The notes under the pieces are model-generated. The model was not told the origin of the DNA, searched no databases, and saw nothing but the letters and a program-made list of their open reading frames with translations. 64,000 nt of DNA from Monodelphis domestica. Its lineage: Eukaryota > Chordata > Mammalia > Didelphimorphia > Didelphidae. Where the stretch lies: NCBI RefSeq assembly GCF_027887165.1, contig NC_077232.1:54608788-54672787 (forward strand). Reading direction: 5' to 3'. Of this stretch, positions 1 to 11,212 are shown piece after piece (the stretch's first letter is position 1; every line of letters begins with the position of its first letter). Made by a program: the position numbers and the translations under genes.

Positions 1-84
1 ATTATTCAAATCCAAAGTGAATTGGATGTATTTTTTTTCACTCTTTTGATTTCACATAGTTAATTTTAAAACCTAATTCTTATT

Positions 85-150
85 GTGATTGTATCCCCAA
101 GATCTGCCCTATGTTAAGTGCTTAATAAATATCTTTGAATTACTGAAAAA
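85..150 (+). repeat. Possible L2-type LINE 3' end, short
   Basis: The stretch ends with TTAAGTGCTTAATAAATAT, the form that L2 3' ends take in mammals (gcttaataaatgcttg). Only about 65 bases can be matched, so this is a weak call. Confidence 0.35.
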
Positions 151-194
151 ACAATAATGGAGTCAGAGAAATTATCACAGTCTCATAGCATAAT

Positions 195-365
195 AGATTT
201 TAGAGCTGGAAAAAACTTGGGGGACATTGAGTTCAGCTCTTTCAATTTAGAAATGAGGATGTTGAGTCATATGACTGAAGCTTTTAATAGAGATTACATG
301 ACTTGTTCATGGTCACACAGATAGGAAATATTTGAGCCAAGTTTCAACCCAGGCAGGTCTTCATG
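195..365 (-). repeat. MIR/THER1-family SINE
   Basis: Read on the plus strand it has the reverse-complement MIR order: TTTTAGAGCTGGAAAAAACTT, then AATGAGGATGTTGAG, then TGGTCACACAGATAGGAA and TTTCAACCCAGGCAGGTC. The MIR core is well preserved in order but divergent in base identity, as expected of an ancient copy. Confidence 0.7.
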
Positions 366-795
366 TTTTTGAGGCTAGCCAGAGAAGCCAAGTTTTATAA
401 GCCGTATTTCCATTTTCTTGGTGGTAACCTCAAGGAATAATCAAGCAGAATTTTGCATACTTTGTCAGAAATGGAAATTTTCTTGGGAAAAAATCAGCAA
501 TTTTTGCTTAACCTTTTATGTATGTATGCATGTTACAAGGGAGAGTAAAATCCTAAAGGTTGTGTGTGTAGGACAGAGGTAAAAAAGGCTTATCTAATGC
601 CATTACTTTCATATTTAGGTTTGATTATCAGATGAATGAGGCACTCCTAAGTCTTTGGTTAGTTTACCAAAAAAAAGTTTTCTTTGCCATAGCACAGCAA
701 AGATAAACTGCAAGGATATAGTAGCACTTACCAGCTCTGGTAGATGTCCCCTCCTTCATATCCTTATGGAAATGCTACTGGTCAGTACATCATTT
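366..795. other. No recognised feature
   Basis: About 430 bases of AT-rich sequence in which I recognise no gene or repeat family. Short open frames here have no codon pattern or family resemblance. Confidence 0.4.
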
Positions 796-950
796 GGGGC
801 AAGATATAGTGGCTGGGTATTGGCATCATCTCAGGGAACCAGTTCAAATCTGGCCGCAGATAAATACTAGCTATGTGACCCTGGACAAGTCACGTAACCT
901 TGTTTGCCTCAGTCTCCTCATCTGTACAATGAGCTAGAGAAGGAAATGGG
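796..950 (+). repeat. MAR1-type tRNA-derived SINE, partial
   Basis: Contains AGTTCAAATCTGGCC (B box-like), CTAGCTATGTGACCCTGGAC, TGCCTCAGTCTCCTCATCTG and ATGAGCTAGAGAAGGAAATGG in the expected order. The usual 3' third (catgaagagtcagacatgactgaaa) is missing, so the copy is 3'-incomplete. Confidence 0.65.
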
Positions 951-1284
951 GAAGTCAAAAAGGCAAAACTTCAATTTGACTGGGACTTTTTATGCCTCTC
1001 TTTTGGGAAAGCTAATTCTTGTCTTAGAAGTGAGGAAAGAAGTATGGGTCCAACCCATGTTCTGGGGAAATGCAAATATTAGTCCTGCCACAGTGGGGGC
1101 TAAGTTCAGAAATTAGTGTAATAAGAAATCAAACTATATCATTAAAAAAATCCTAATCCAACTTCACTGCCTTTCTTCCTTCCTGATCACCTTCTTAATT
1201 AGTCTTCAAAGAATTATCATCCTTATGACCCCAGCTAATTTTTATAAAATATTTAAAGTATACTAAATGTCATTACAGATATGA
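951..1284. other. No recognised feature
   Basis: About 330 bases with no identifiable repeat or coding signal. It lies between a broken SINE and a MIR fragment. Confidence 0.4.
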
Positions 1285-1425
1285 TCTCCCCTGAGTTTCA
1301 TAACAAGTACTTTAATCCTTGCTTTAAATATGAAGAAACAGTCAGAGTCACTTTCAGAGGTAAGATTTAAATTCAAGTCACCCTGATGCCAAACCTATTA
1401 GTTAAACAGGTTACATTATACTGCT
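1285..1425 (-). repeat. MIR-family SINE fragment
   Basis: AATATGAAGAAACAGTCAGAG followed by AGGTAAGATTTAAATTCAAG matches the reverse-complement MIR core (gatgaggaaactgag ... gatttgaaccca) loosely. Divergent, so moderate confidence. Confidence 0.5.
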
Positions 1426-1582
1426 TTACTATGCAAAAGGCAAAATAATTCCACTAGTCATTGTGGGAAAAGATAATTAGGAAGCTAATGTTGTTGCACA
1501 AAACCACATAAAAACCACATTGTCATATAAGAATGATGAGGGCTTTTTCTCATTTCACTTAACCATACTTGTGCTTTGGGCA

Positions 1583-1835
1583 GTTAGGTGTACGGTGGAT
1601 AAAGAGCTAGATCTGGAAGCAGGGAAGACTCATCTTTCTGAGTTAAAATCTGACTTCAGATACTTAGTAGCTGTGTTACTGTGGGCAAGTCACTTAACCT
1701 TGTTTGCCTCAGTTTCCTCATCTTTACAATGAACTGGAAAAGGAAATGGGAAACCACTCCAGTATCTTTTCCAAGAAAACCTCAACGAGGGACACAAAGT
1801 CAAACTGAAATGACTGAAATGATGGAACAGCAACT
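1583..1835 (+). repeat. MAR1-type SINE, near full length
   Basis: The head GGTGTACGGTGGATAAAGAG is followed by AAATCTGACTTCAGATACTT, GGGCAAGTCACTTAACC, TGCCTCAGTTTCCTCATC, AAACCACTCCAGTATCTTTT and the tail CTGAAATGACTGAAATGATGG. This is the complete order of a MAR1-type marsupial SINE. The 3' end is not poly-A, which fits RTE-driven rather than L1-driven mobilisation (family knowledge). Confidence 0.85.
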
Positions 1836-1889
1836 TGTGGTTCTTCCTATGATAGAAAGTTTCCTTATTACCATCCAAGGTTATCTTCT

Positions 1890-2105
1890 ATCTATTTTGT
1901 GTTTGTGTGTATAGATGAGTATCTTTATGCATACATGTGTATATATTCATATATACACATATATATGCACATTTTTATACAACACAAAAGAAAATATCCT
2001 CTTATATAGTCCTGCATTGATGTACTCTTTAAACATACAGATATTTCTTAGTAAATATATATATGTATGTGTATATATATGTATAAATTCACACATGTAC
2101 ACACG
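1890..2105. repeat. Decayed TG/TA-rich simple repeat
   Basis: Blocks of TGTGTGTAT, ATATATTCATATATACACAT and TATATATATGTATGTGTATA recur through about 200 bases. The pattern looks like an old (TATG)n/(TA)n array degraded by substitutions. The open frame through it is an artefact of low complexity. Confidence 0.6.
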
Positions 2106-2114
2106 CTATTTCCC

Positions 2115-2232
2115 CTTTTGGAATATAAAGTCCTTGGGAGCAAGAGGTATTTCACTTGTGTCTTTGTTTCTCTAGCACCCAGCAAAGAACTTGGTTCATA
2201 ATAAATGCTTATTAAGTTTTTGTTGATTGATC
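2115..2232 (+). repeat. L2-type LINE 3' end
   Basis: AAAGTCCTTGGGAGCAAGAGG, TCTCTAGCACCCAGCAAAGAA and TAATAAATGCTTATTAAG follow the order of the L2 3' end (ctccttgagggcaggg ... cccagtgcttagcacag ... taataaatgcttgttga). Confidence 0.55.
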
Positions 2233-2985
2233 AAATCTTTATAATATATTCAGTTGCCTTTTTGGAATTAATTGTTTTTTCTGAATCATCTCAAACTAAA
2301 CTCTATCAAGAGTTAGTTGGGAGATTGACAACAATGCTAATCCAAAAAATAGACTTGTTAAACCACTGGTGTAGATGTTCAAGATAGATTATAAGGGAAT
2401 CTTCCTGCCATTATAAGAGAGTTTCTGTAGTGAATGAGACTGCCTGGCTTACTGATGGTAAAACAAAAGCAGCTGGTTGGAAATGACAACAACATTCTGG
2501 AAATCGTTGCTTCTTATTCATTTCCTGTCAGTCGTCTTTGAAATAACTACATTCTGATCTGATTTTCCATTCAATGTATAATTGCAATATATGATTGAAA
2601 ATGTTATTCATAATGTAATCCAAAAAGCAGTTTACTCCCCTGTATGAGTGAAATGGCTCACTTGAAACAGCTGATGCCATTGAGGAATATATTCTGCTAA
2701 ACAGAGGCTTTGTATTACAGGTCATTCATCAGTGAAGGCCAGGAGTATGTAAAAAAAAACAAAAAAACAAAAACAAAAACAAAACCAGAACAGAACTTTA
2801 GATACTATTGAAACTCAACATTTTCTAAAATGTTTACCAATTTAATCGTGTCTTAGTTATCACTTTCTGGGTATTCATGTACCAATGGCTTATATTTGTG
2901 ATTTTTACCAGCTGTAAAATTTTGCTTTAAATCTACACATCACTAAAGAAAGCTATTGTAGTAAGGAGATTTTGCAAAGCTAGAT
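2233..2985. other. Unassigned sequence with an A/C-rich simple repeat
   Basis: No gene or interspersed repeat recognised. Positions 2748-2785 are an A-rich run punctuated by C (AAAAACAAAAACAAAAACAAA). It could be the decayed tail of a lost retroposon. Confidence 0.4.
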
Positions 2986-3480
2986 GCATGAGAGGTTGCA
3001 GGGTCAAGATTCCACTTAGAACTCTCCCAGGAGCAGGGGCTGAACACAGAGACTTTTACTGGGAAAATCAGTTGGTGTGTCAGTTGTGACTGGAGTCCAT
3101 TGATGGGATAAGCTTGTATTTTCTTCCTTTTGGCTGTTGGATTTACTTCCTGCTTCCAGTTACTGAAACCTGCCTAAAAAAGTGGATTTTCTATGGGAGA
3201 TTGCTGTCATCTCTCTGAGCTGCTGGCTGGACTCTCATGTGTGAAAAAATCTCTAGGGCCCTGGATTGGCTTCCCCTTACCAAATCCCTCTCAAAGTTAT
3301 TACCCTTTAGCAGTCAGATTTAGTTAGACTAGGAAATCTTAGCTAATATCTGAGTGGGTAATTGTAAGTTATTTCCCCATCCCTTGTCCTGCCCTTACTT
3401 GTTATTTAATAAATTGTTTATGAAACTGGTCCCTTCCCCAAACCTTTCCTTTCCACCCAAATCCCCCTATATCAATATCT
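2986..3480 (+). other. Unassigned block with a polyadenylation signal, possibly LTR-derived
   Basis: This block is less AT-rich than its surroundings and contains AATAAA at 3408-3413 followed by a C-rich stretch. An old solo LTR would look like this, but I could not identify terminal TG/CA ends, a target duplication or a family. Treat as unassigned. Confidence 0.2.
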
Positions 3481-4125
3481 ATAGTCTGTTTGAATAATAT
3501 GAAGATATTTTTATTTTGTTCTCAAAACACATGTGCCAGTAGAATCAGCAATGTTCTACTTCATGGCTCAGCTGAGCCCCAACAATCTTCCTGTTCCAGA
3601 TGCATACATACATTGATGTATAACTTTTTATAATTTTCTTTATTTCAAATATATTGTGGAATCATAAAATAATAATTATTACAATAATATCACAAGAGAA
3701 AAAATGTGAAGAACCAAGGGTCACTGAAATCATCATTTAACACAAATTCCAGTAATTACAACTAATATGAAACAGAAGACAAAAACAGCAACAACATCTT
3801 AAATGAATTTGAACAGGAGGTGGGCATATTTAGACCAGAATTCCAAAGAGCCCTTTTTGAATTTGACAGCATGAGTCCAACTAGCAAATTGATTATACCA
3901 AAATAGTTTTTCAAAATGGCAAGCATTTGCTATAAAATTATCATGAATGAATAAATTTTCCCCATAATAGTTGACAGAAAGTGTAAAAACATTTCAGGAC
4001 TTAGAAAAATATTCTATGTTTTGGTTGTTGCCACTGTAAGAACTGTAGGGGGACCTTAATTGTTCTCTTCCACCAGTCTATCATCTAATCAGCTATCAAA
4101 GTATTATTTAGCATATTTGTCCATG
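3481..4125. other. No recognised feature
   Basis: About 640 bases of AT-rich sequence without an identifiable gene, repeat or RNA. Confidence 0.4.
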
Positions 4126-4668
4126 AAATCCCCTATCCAATAAACTCCAGTGGCTCTCCAGTTCCTACAGAGTTAAATACAATATTCTCTTTTTGGATTT
4201 TAAAAATATTTATTTTGTTACCCTGTTTCCTGCCTTCCCAGACTTCTTACACCATCCTCCCCTTTATGTATTCTGTGGTCCTTGGACACAGGCCTCCTTT
4301 CTGTTCCTTACTTTCAATACTATATCTATGGACTCAACATTTTCCCTGCTTCTCTATTATCCCTGGAATTTTCTCCCTCATCATTTCTCCCTCCTGACTT
4401 CCTTAGCTTCCTTCAAATTACAGCCAAAGTTCCACCTTTGATAACAAGCCTTTCCCATCCCCCTAAATGTTTCTTCCTCTCTTCTGACTCTTTCCAATTT
4501 TTCTTCTCCATAGCTTTCTTGTATATAATTGTTGCATGTTATGTTCTTCATTCTATTATGAATTCACTTAAGTACAGGAAATATTTTTCCTTTTGTTTGT
4601 AATTTTAAATACTTAGTACAGTGCCTGACAAATATAGGTGGCATATTAAAGCTTGATGTAATCCAATA
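4126..4668 (+). repeat. L2 LINE, 3' part of ORF2 and 3' end
   Basis: The order is that of the L2 C-terminal coding region and tail: CAATAAACTCCAGTGGCTCTC, AGACTTCTTACACCATCCTCC, TATTCTGTGGTCCTTGGACAC, CTCCTTTCTGTTCCTTAC, CTTCCTTCAAATTACAGCCAA, AGTACAGTGCCTGACAAATA. Reading frames are broken throughout. The copy is 5'-truncated. Confidence 0.78.
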
Positions 4669-4879
4669 TATTAGGATAGGTAGAGTTATTAAAGAATACC
4701 CTCTAAAATAGGATCAGACCCTATCATGGGAAAAATAACACGAGAGCACTTTTAAAGGTGTGTAGAAAGGCAATGGAAGATAAGAACTCATCAAAATGAA
4801 AATCCTGAATGCCATAGTGACTTATTAAAATAAATTTTATAAAGAAACATGCTCTGCAAACAGGAATCCAGAAAAAAAA

Positions 4880-5940
4880 GTACATTCAAAATTCCAGATG
4901 CCTTTAATTAAAAAAAAAACCCTGAAAATAAAGGCCCAGATACTGGCAAAATGGGCAAAAACAATGCAAAGAAGACAACAAGCAATTCACCATTTATTTT
5001 TTTTTAAATACTATCGAGTCTCAAAAATTAAAGAAATCAGATTTAAGAGAAAATCCCTAAAGAAGACACAGAAAATTTTTGGTTATCTATGTAGTCAGAA
5101 GTTGTACCATGCAAGAAATCTCAAGTTGAACAAAGGAGAAACAGAAAGATTGTTTAATACTAATATAACAAACAATTTGATATTCATAGCAAGAGAGGAG
5201 ACTAAATCTATAACCTCCACCAAACTGAAAAGTGGTGGGGTAAAATAAGATACATTACTATTGTTATTGATACTTTACCTTGGCATGTGATAATGGCTAA
5301 TACTTGAACAATTTCCTCTTTGGTACAATTCAGAGTAGAGGATATAATATATATCTATGACCAAAATATAAAAACAACTATAATCTAGTTATAAATAAGC
5401 TAGTTACATGAGTTACATGTTTAAGTGCTTTATACAAAGCATTCATGATTTCATAGCAAGAAAAAATCTAAAAAGAAAAGAAAAATGTATAAACTATTTA
5501 ACAGAAAATATGTGTTAAAATGACATAAGCTGTTTCAAGAGTGATTTAATATCAATTCAGTAATTATTCATCAAACTTCTTGAAAGCATTGTCATATGTA
5601 TGCTGCCTTTATTGTTATTTCAAAACAAGGAATGGAGTATTCAAAAATTTAAAATAGAAATCAGTCAAGGACAGTGAAACAAAAGGGTATTTAATGTTCA
5701 CATGGAAAACTGTTTTCTAACACATGCCAGCAACACAATAATAACAAGGAAAATTCATATAAAAAGTAGAATTATTCAAGGAGACCCTGAAAGTTAAGCC
5801 CATTGTGATTCTGACTAACCCTTAAATCAGTTAACATTTTGCCAAAACAGAACTAAGTTTAGCTTTCAAATTAAATTGGGAGTTGAATGAAAACATTGAT
5901 ATATGAATACAGATGACAGAGGCTACATAGTTTTATTACA
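4880..5940 (+). repeat. Candidate decayed Dong/R4-type LINE (reverse-transcriptase region)
   Basis: The frame at 4898-5245 gives a lysine-rich 116-residue stretch with IKAQILAKWAKTMQRRQQA near its start. This resembles the basic region upstream of the RT in vertebrate Dong/R4 LINEs. Around 5767-5886 a translation with one internal stop reads SRIIQGDPES and then PLNQLTFCQNRTKFSFQIKLG. That order resembles the RT block GIFQGDSLSPLLF ... NPLSxLLNxTGYGFxI. The catalytic FMDD box is not visible. Heavily mutated, and other non-LTR families cannot be excluded. Confidence 0.35.
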
Positions 5941-6094
5941 AATTATTCCTTCATGTCAAAGTTTCTTTTCCCAAAGATGTAACTTGATAAATATAAAATT
6001 CCTAAAGTATGTTAATAGTGTTAATAGTTGATGGCAATCACTAGTTGGAGAAGAACCTCTCAAATTTTTAAGATAGCCTAGATAAAAATTTTTA

Positions 6095-6560
6095 AGCCAC
6101 ATTTCTCCTTCCAAGGCTTTTTGCCCACCCCACCCTCCCAAACTCCAACTCTCTTTGGAGCTGATGCGTTTTTCTTTTCCAAATTTTTGCCTGGTTGTTT
6201 GTTCTCCCTACTGGCCAGGCTATTTTTATTGGGAGGACACTTGGCGAAGAAGAAATAAACCACTTCTCTCGTCCAACTGTTTGAGTCTTTCGTTCCTTGT
6301 TCCTCCTTCGTTCCTCCTCAATGCTGACTCTGGCGTTGCTGATATTGCTTCCTCCTGATCTTCTGGACCCAGATCTCTCACCCAGACCCAGCCTCTGGCC
6401 TCCAGAAATCCTTCTCCTGATCTCCAGCTCTGATCCTAAATCAACCTCTGCCCTGACCCTGATCCCTGTTGCTGCCTCTGCTGGGCTGATTGCTGCCACC
6501 AAGAAGCTAGGAGTCCTTGGAGTCACTCCTCATAGTACATGGTAAAAAACAACAAAACAA
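6095..6560 (+). other. GC-richer, pyrimidine-rich block, possible LTR fossil
   Basis: This is one of the few GC-rich blocks in the window. It has a polyadenylation signal (AATAAA, 6253-6258) followed by TCTCTCGTCCAACTG and TGAGTCTTTCGTTCC, which resembles an LTR R-U5 region. The minus strand has a 144-residue open frame rich in Arg and Ser, probably a by-product of base composition. It could be an old solo LTR or an unknown repeat; family not determined. Confidence 0.3.
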
Positions 6561-8745
6561 AACAAAACAGGCTGTTTTTTTTTTCCTTAGGCAAGATTAG
6601 CCTCCTAACTCCCTCTGGGAAAACTAACATTTTACCTCAGGGGGAAGGAAGAGACTCTTCCAAACAGGAAATTGATTACAATTATGAATTTATGAAAGAA
6701 CACTACATTACCTATTTCAAACAACTTCCAGTTTTAGGATGTTTTTTCTTTCTACCAGTGATCCTTTCAATTATCTTGCCTGAGATTCAGGGAAGGATTT
6801 CATCTCCCTGCAACTCTTTGCCATTTGGGCCAACCCAGTCTAGATCCCACAGTGCTGACAATAGATATCTGAATTTTAGAAAAAGGAACTTTAAAGGGTC
6901 TGGAGGTGAAATTTTAAGCCTTTACAGACTCCATTTTTTTAAAAAATGAAAGTCTCTCTATCTTATTGTATTTTGCCAATTGTTTTGTTTAAGATTTAAT
7001 TTTATTGTTTTAAGTTCATATATTAATGTATTCAATACTATTCTGTTACACTGAATCATTTTAATATATTGTATTTTAAATATTAGATATATTCTGTTAC
7101 CTTTCCTTTATGTCTACTGAACAAAATATTGTAAAATATTGTAAAAGCCCATTAACAGCTTTTTTCTTCCATTTTGCATTTGTTAAATGTCACATGGATG
7201 AACTCAACCTAGCTAACAACCTTTCTAGAATTTAATGAGCTAAGAATTTAAATGGTAATGTAAGGAGTCCAGAAATTTTAATTAACAAGTGGTTTCTGAA
7301 TGGATGCATTTTTTAATATTTATATTTTAAAGAATGTTGTATTAAAGGTAGAGAAACAAAGAAATGTTCCTACCAAGGCATTTCTATGAAGCAGGAAGCC
7401 AAAAAGAGCTCCTGCAAAATTCTTCAGTTTAATTTACTTCCACCAGAACAATCTACATCTCTTGGTGATGTCCTAGACCCAAATAAATTTTACTTTGTTT
7501 AAAAATACACTTGCCAAATTTGAAAGATTTGCTATATCTGTAAAAACTGTGACAAATATCCATCAGTTCATAGGATTTTATTGTCATACAGCAACTTATA
7601 TGAAATATGATAGTGGGTTTGTTTGCTATTGTCATTAAATGGTCTATTATAATTTTGGGGACTTTGATACTTTTTGAATGTGCATTACATGTTGTACTAT
7701 TATTCTTTATAAAAACTGTTAGTTTGTGAAGATGATTTTCTTGTAATCACAGGTGATCATGGTCAGGTTTGAAGAGGAAATGGATCTTATTTTTGGTGAG
7801 AAACCTATGTATTCTATATTTCCTTAGCTGACAGAGTGTCAATGATTGTAAGCTATATATTTTTGTTTTTTAAAACTCTTTTATTATTGTTTTTGCTTGT
7901 ATGTGCAATATACAGTTTCAGTTTTATTTTTTCTCTCCATTTTGTATTTGAAGCACATGTCAGCAGCATTGAGATTTTCTTCAACTTTTTTGATTTTACA
8001 CGAATATAAGTTTAAAATATATTTGCTATAATGTCAATGCATGCCCCCAAAGCTTGAGACTATAAAAATAATGGCACTGATTGCTTAAAAAAGAATTATG
8101 GGACTTTGATTAATGATTCTGTCTGATTCCAGGACAAGAGAATACAAAAAGAGCCATTGCACAGTGCCAAAGAAGCACAAAGCTAAACTGCATAGTACCT
8201 ATCAAGCACAAGGTTAAAAAGACCAACCAATCCCAATGGGATTCATGAAAATTTTGAGCCAAGACAAGAGGACTTGAACTTGTTTGAGGTTCAAGTTTGC
8301 AGCTGTTTAATATGTGAGGCAGGTCTTCCTTGTCCCACATTCTACCAAGTATCTCAAATTTGGCTCCTATCTGGCTCCTATAATCTAGTCCCTTTTCTGT
8401 TTTCCATGGTGTGGCAAACTTTCTATAGTCCTGGCTACTGATTGGGTAAGTGCATAATTGTTTAAATCATTTTAATTGGGCTCTGATTCAAGTGCCTATT
8501 ATGGATTTATTTTTACTTTACTTAGAATTTTTACACATAAGATTTGATAATCTATATTTCATTCAGAACTTATTTTTTATTTGGATTTTTAAATATTTTT
8601 ATTTCTCTTACCAATTGATTCATATACCTCATAACTCAGCCACGCATCCCTAAGTGATCCCTGTGTTTTTCAATACCCTCTTCAGTGGGGAATGTATTAT
8701 TATTATTTTAAATAGCAAAATTTAAATTCTTTTTGAGAGTAATTT
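6561..8745. other. No recognised feature over about 2.2 kb
   Basis: No interspersed repeat, gene or RNA that I can name. The longest open frames, 6539-6949 (+, 136 codons) and 8110-8340 (-, 76 codons), show no known domain. The second has a hydrophobic stretch but no family resemblance that I can defend. Confidence 0.35.
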
Positions 8746-8749
8746 TAGG

Positions 8750-9245
8750 TTAAGAAACATGCTACCTCTCCAAATCTAGAAAATGAACTCTTCTTAAAAG
8801 GCACCATGAAGATGCCTCCACAGACCACAAGCTACATCAAGAAGATCCAGAATGAACTTTGGGTGTAGTCGATTGAACTGAAGGTTGATTGAACATTTAA
8901 TTTGAATGTATACTCTTAGGCCAAAAGGGGGCTGCCCCCTAACTGACTTTTTGTCAATGTGCCTAGCAATTATTGGTTTTGTTCTCTTTTCCTCTTATCC
9001 TCAAATTATTGCAATTTCAAAGTTGGTGTGTTTACAAGACCCACTGGAGAGACTAGTCTCCCTCAGGTCTTGGGGGGGAGGGGGATGTATGAGTGAAAAA
9101 TCTGTTACCTTAAAAAAGAACTACATATCCCAAGAGCCCACTGACTTCCTGCTATTACGTACTTCCTGTAGACAGAGGATAAAGGGTGTGGGTTTTGGAG
9201 GCTCCTGCTCTGTGATGAAGAATCAGCATTAATGGTGGTGAATGA
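8750..9245 (+). mobile_element. LTR-like fossil with promoter-type motifs
   Basis: The block contains a G-rich run (GGGGGGGAGGGGGATG, from 9071), AACTACATATCCCAAGAG (ZNF143/STAF-like, ACTACANNTCCCA) and ACTTCCTGTAGACAGAGGATAAAGG about 40 bases further on, with a TATA-like GATAAAGG. In marsupial LTRs a motif of this form often sits just upstream of the TATA box (recalled, not looked up). No terminal duplication was found. Probably an old solo LTR; family uncertain. Confidence 0.38.
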
Positions 9246-9900
9246 GGTTGACTAAAAAATGGCTAACCAGATGTTGTAAACCTTAAACTTAAACTAACAC
9301 TTGAATAAAAAATGGAGGATTGATAAAGATTATGAAAACACATGAAAACATCTACAGAATTCCTTTTAAAATAAACTGCCTACTTCACTGTAAAGAATGA
9401 TAACAGGTTAACTTTTTTAAATTTATTGAAATTAACTCAAAAGTAGCTTAACTTTGAAGGAAGCCTATGAAATAATTATGACCCAAAAGTTGAATCAAAA
9501 AGATTCTCCATGGGCACAATTCACATGAACTCAGCCAACACCATGCTCATAAAGGAGCATAAAACAAAGGGGAAAGCCATGGAGACTTGTTTGTGGAAAT
9601 AGAATAGCTTATGATGACCATTCAAGACTCAGTTATTTCTACAAGAAACCATAAAAAGGAGTATCCATAAGTAGCCTAGACATTGTATTCAATGCAGATT
9701 ATATAAAAAGCTGATAGACACTGCAACATTTCACTGCAGATGGTAAAATTTAGCAATCTTACCAAATACCCAGCAGGACATGAACTAGTGGTCTGCATTA
9801 TACATCACAAGCATTTTTTATGGACCAGGAGGAAATAAATCCTTGTACTACAAATACAGTCTTCACTATATCTTACTGAATTCTTCCCAGTAATCTATAT
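9246..9900. other. No recognised feature
   Basis: About 650 bases of AT-rich DNA. Conceptual translations have weak, unconvincing resemblance to LINE proteins and I do not assign it. Confidence 0.35.
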
Positions 9901-9902
9901 TG

Positions 9903-10160
9903 TTGTTCAGTCATTTTTTTAGTCATGTCCAACTTTTCATGACCCCATTCAGTCTTTTCTTTGCAAAGATACTAGAGTACTTTCCTCCTTCCTTCTCTAG
10001 CTCATTTTTAGCGGAGGAAACTGAGACAAATGGGATTAAATGACTTGCCCAAGGCCACACAGATAATAAGTGTCTGAGGTCAAATTTGAACTCAGGAAGA
10101 TGAGTCATTTTGACTCCAGGATCTGCAACCTGTCTCTGTGCCTCGCAGCTGTCCAATAAC
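9903..10160 (-). repeat. MAR1-type SINE, near full length
   Basis: The plus strand begins with TTGTTCAGTCATTTTTTTAGTC (reverse complement of the MAR1 tail), then CATGACCCCATTCAG, TTTGCAAAGATACTAGAG, AGCGGAGGAAACTGAGACAAA, GACTTGCCCAAGGCCACACAG and CAGCTGTCC at the head. The full element order is present. Confidence 0.85.
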
Positions 10161-11212
10161 CTGTATTGTAACTAGACCATTACCCACCTGGATATGACAT
10201 TAATTCAGAAATACTTGAATATTTTAATAGTTGTTTCTTACATTCTCTGTGATATATGGATCTCAAACATTTAAGAATACAAAGCCTCAGAAGAAGAAAA
10301 TTAAATCATGTGGTAACAGCAATGATCTTACCCATTTTGGTGCCCATTACTAAAGTTATATAAAGGATACTTTGGGCAAGCCTACAGAGGATTAACAGTT
10401 TTAAGTTAACAACAAAAATAAGTTATCTTACCCATATGTATAATAGTCTATGTAAATCAAATACAAAGAAATAATAATAAATTGTATCTCATTCAAGGTC
10501 CATTAAAAAAAGATGAGAATGAGAATGAAGATAATGATGATAAAATATATTAAATACTAGCTACGCAGAAACATTCCTTGGATAAGTTTCTATCCAGCTA
10601 TTATTCATTTAATATTGTGTAGAGGGAATTTCATCCCCTCCTGGATTGCTGACCCGGTTCATCCCATTTTTCATATGCCAGTGCTGTGTCCATGAACATA
10701 ATTAAAAGGGTGTGGGTAGAGCCCACCAGGGCTACAACTTCCCTGAGCAGGCAGCAGGGATGAATGGAGGATCCTGCAGGATGAACTACACATGATCAGA
10801 CTTAGAGTAAGAAAGAGAATTTAAATCTATGCTATCTGGCTTTTCTATTTCCAGTGATTATTAATAAACTTTATGGAAAATAAGAACTTGCAGATATTAA
10901 TTTTAATCTAACAATACTGTATGGATTATTATTACAAAGGTTCACAATGTTTTTGTGGTTAGAAGTTCATCTTTAGTGGAATGGTGTGACAAATAACTAT
11001 TGCCAATATAGATCTCAAACTATCCTGGAAACCTCAATCAATAAATTATATTGTAACTGGAGCCCTGTTACAGACTGAACTACAACCCACAATGACCCAG
11101 AGATAACATTCATCCATAAAACCTTGAGGACAATGATTTAATCTAGAATCGGTTAAAAAATAGAGAGGTAAATCAGTGGAAAAGATCCCAGTGTCTATAG
11201 CAGGCAATTTTC
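10161..11212. other. No recognised feature over about 1 kb
   Basis: AT-rich sequence with a short GATAATGATGATAA-type run near 10510-10550. A translation around 10290-10350 vaguely resembles a Dong/R4 C-terminus, but not well enough to annotate. Confidence 0.35.

Noticed and set aside
1915-2175. Tyr/Ile-rich membrane-like peptide
   Set aside because: Produced by the TATG/TA simple repeat; low complexity.
6092-6526. 144-codon minus-strand open frame rich in Arg, Ser and Glu
   Set aside because: It lies in a GC-richer, pyrimidine-skewed block with LTR-like signals. The residue mix follows base composition, and there is no domain, splice context or known homology.
6539-6949. 136-codon plus-strand open frame with a hydrophobic stretch
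   Set aside because: It starts in an A-rich run, shows no recognisable domain and has no gene-like context. Single frames of this length are expected by chance in 64 kb.
9246-10460. A second Dong/R4-like LINE around the MAR1 copy at 9.9 kb
   Set aside because: Only a short stretch near 10300 resembles the expected C-terminus, and the rest does not align in any frame. Too weak to call.
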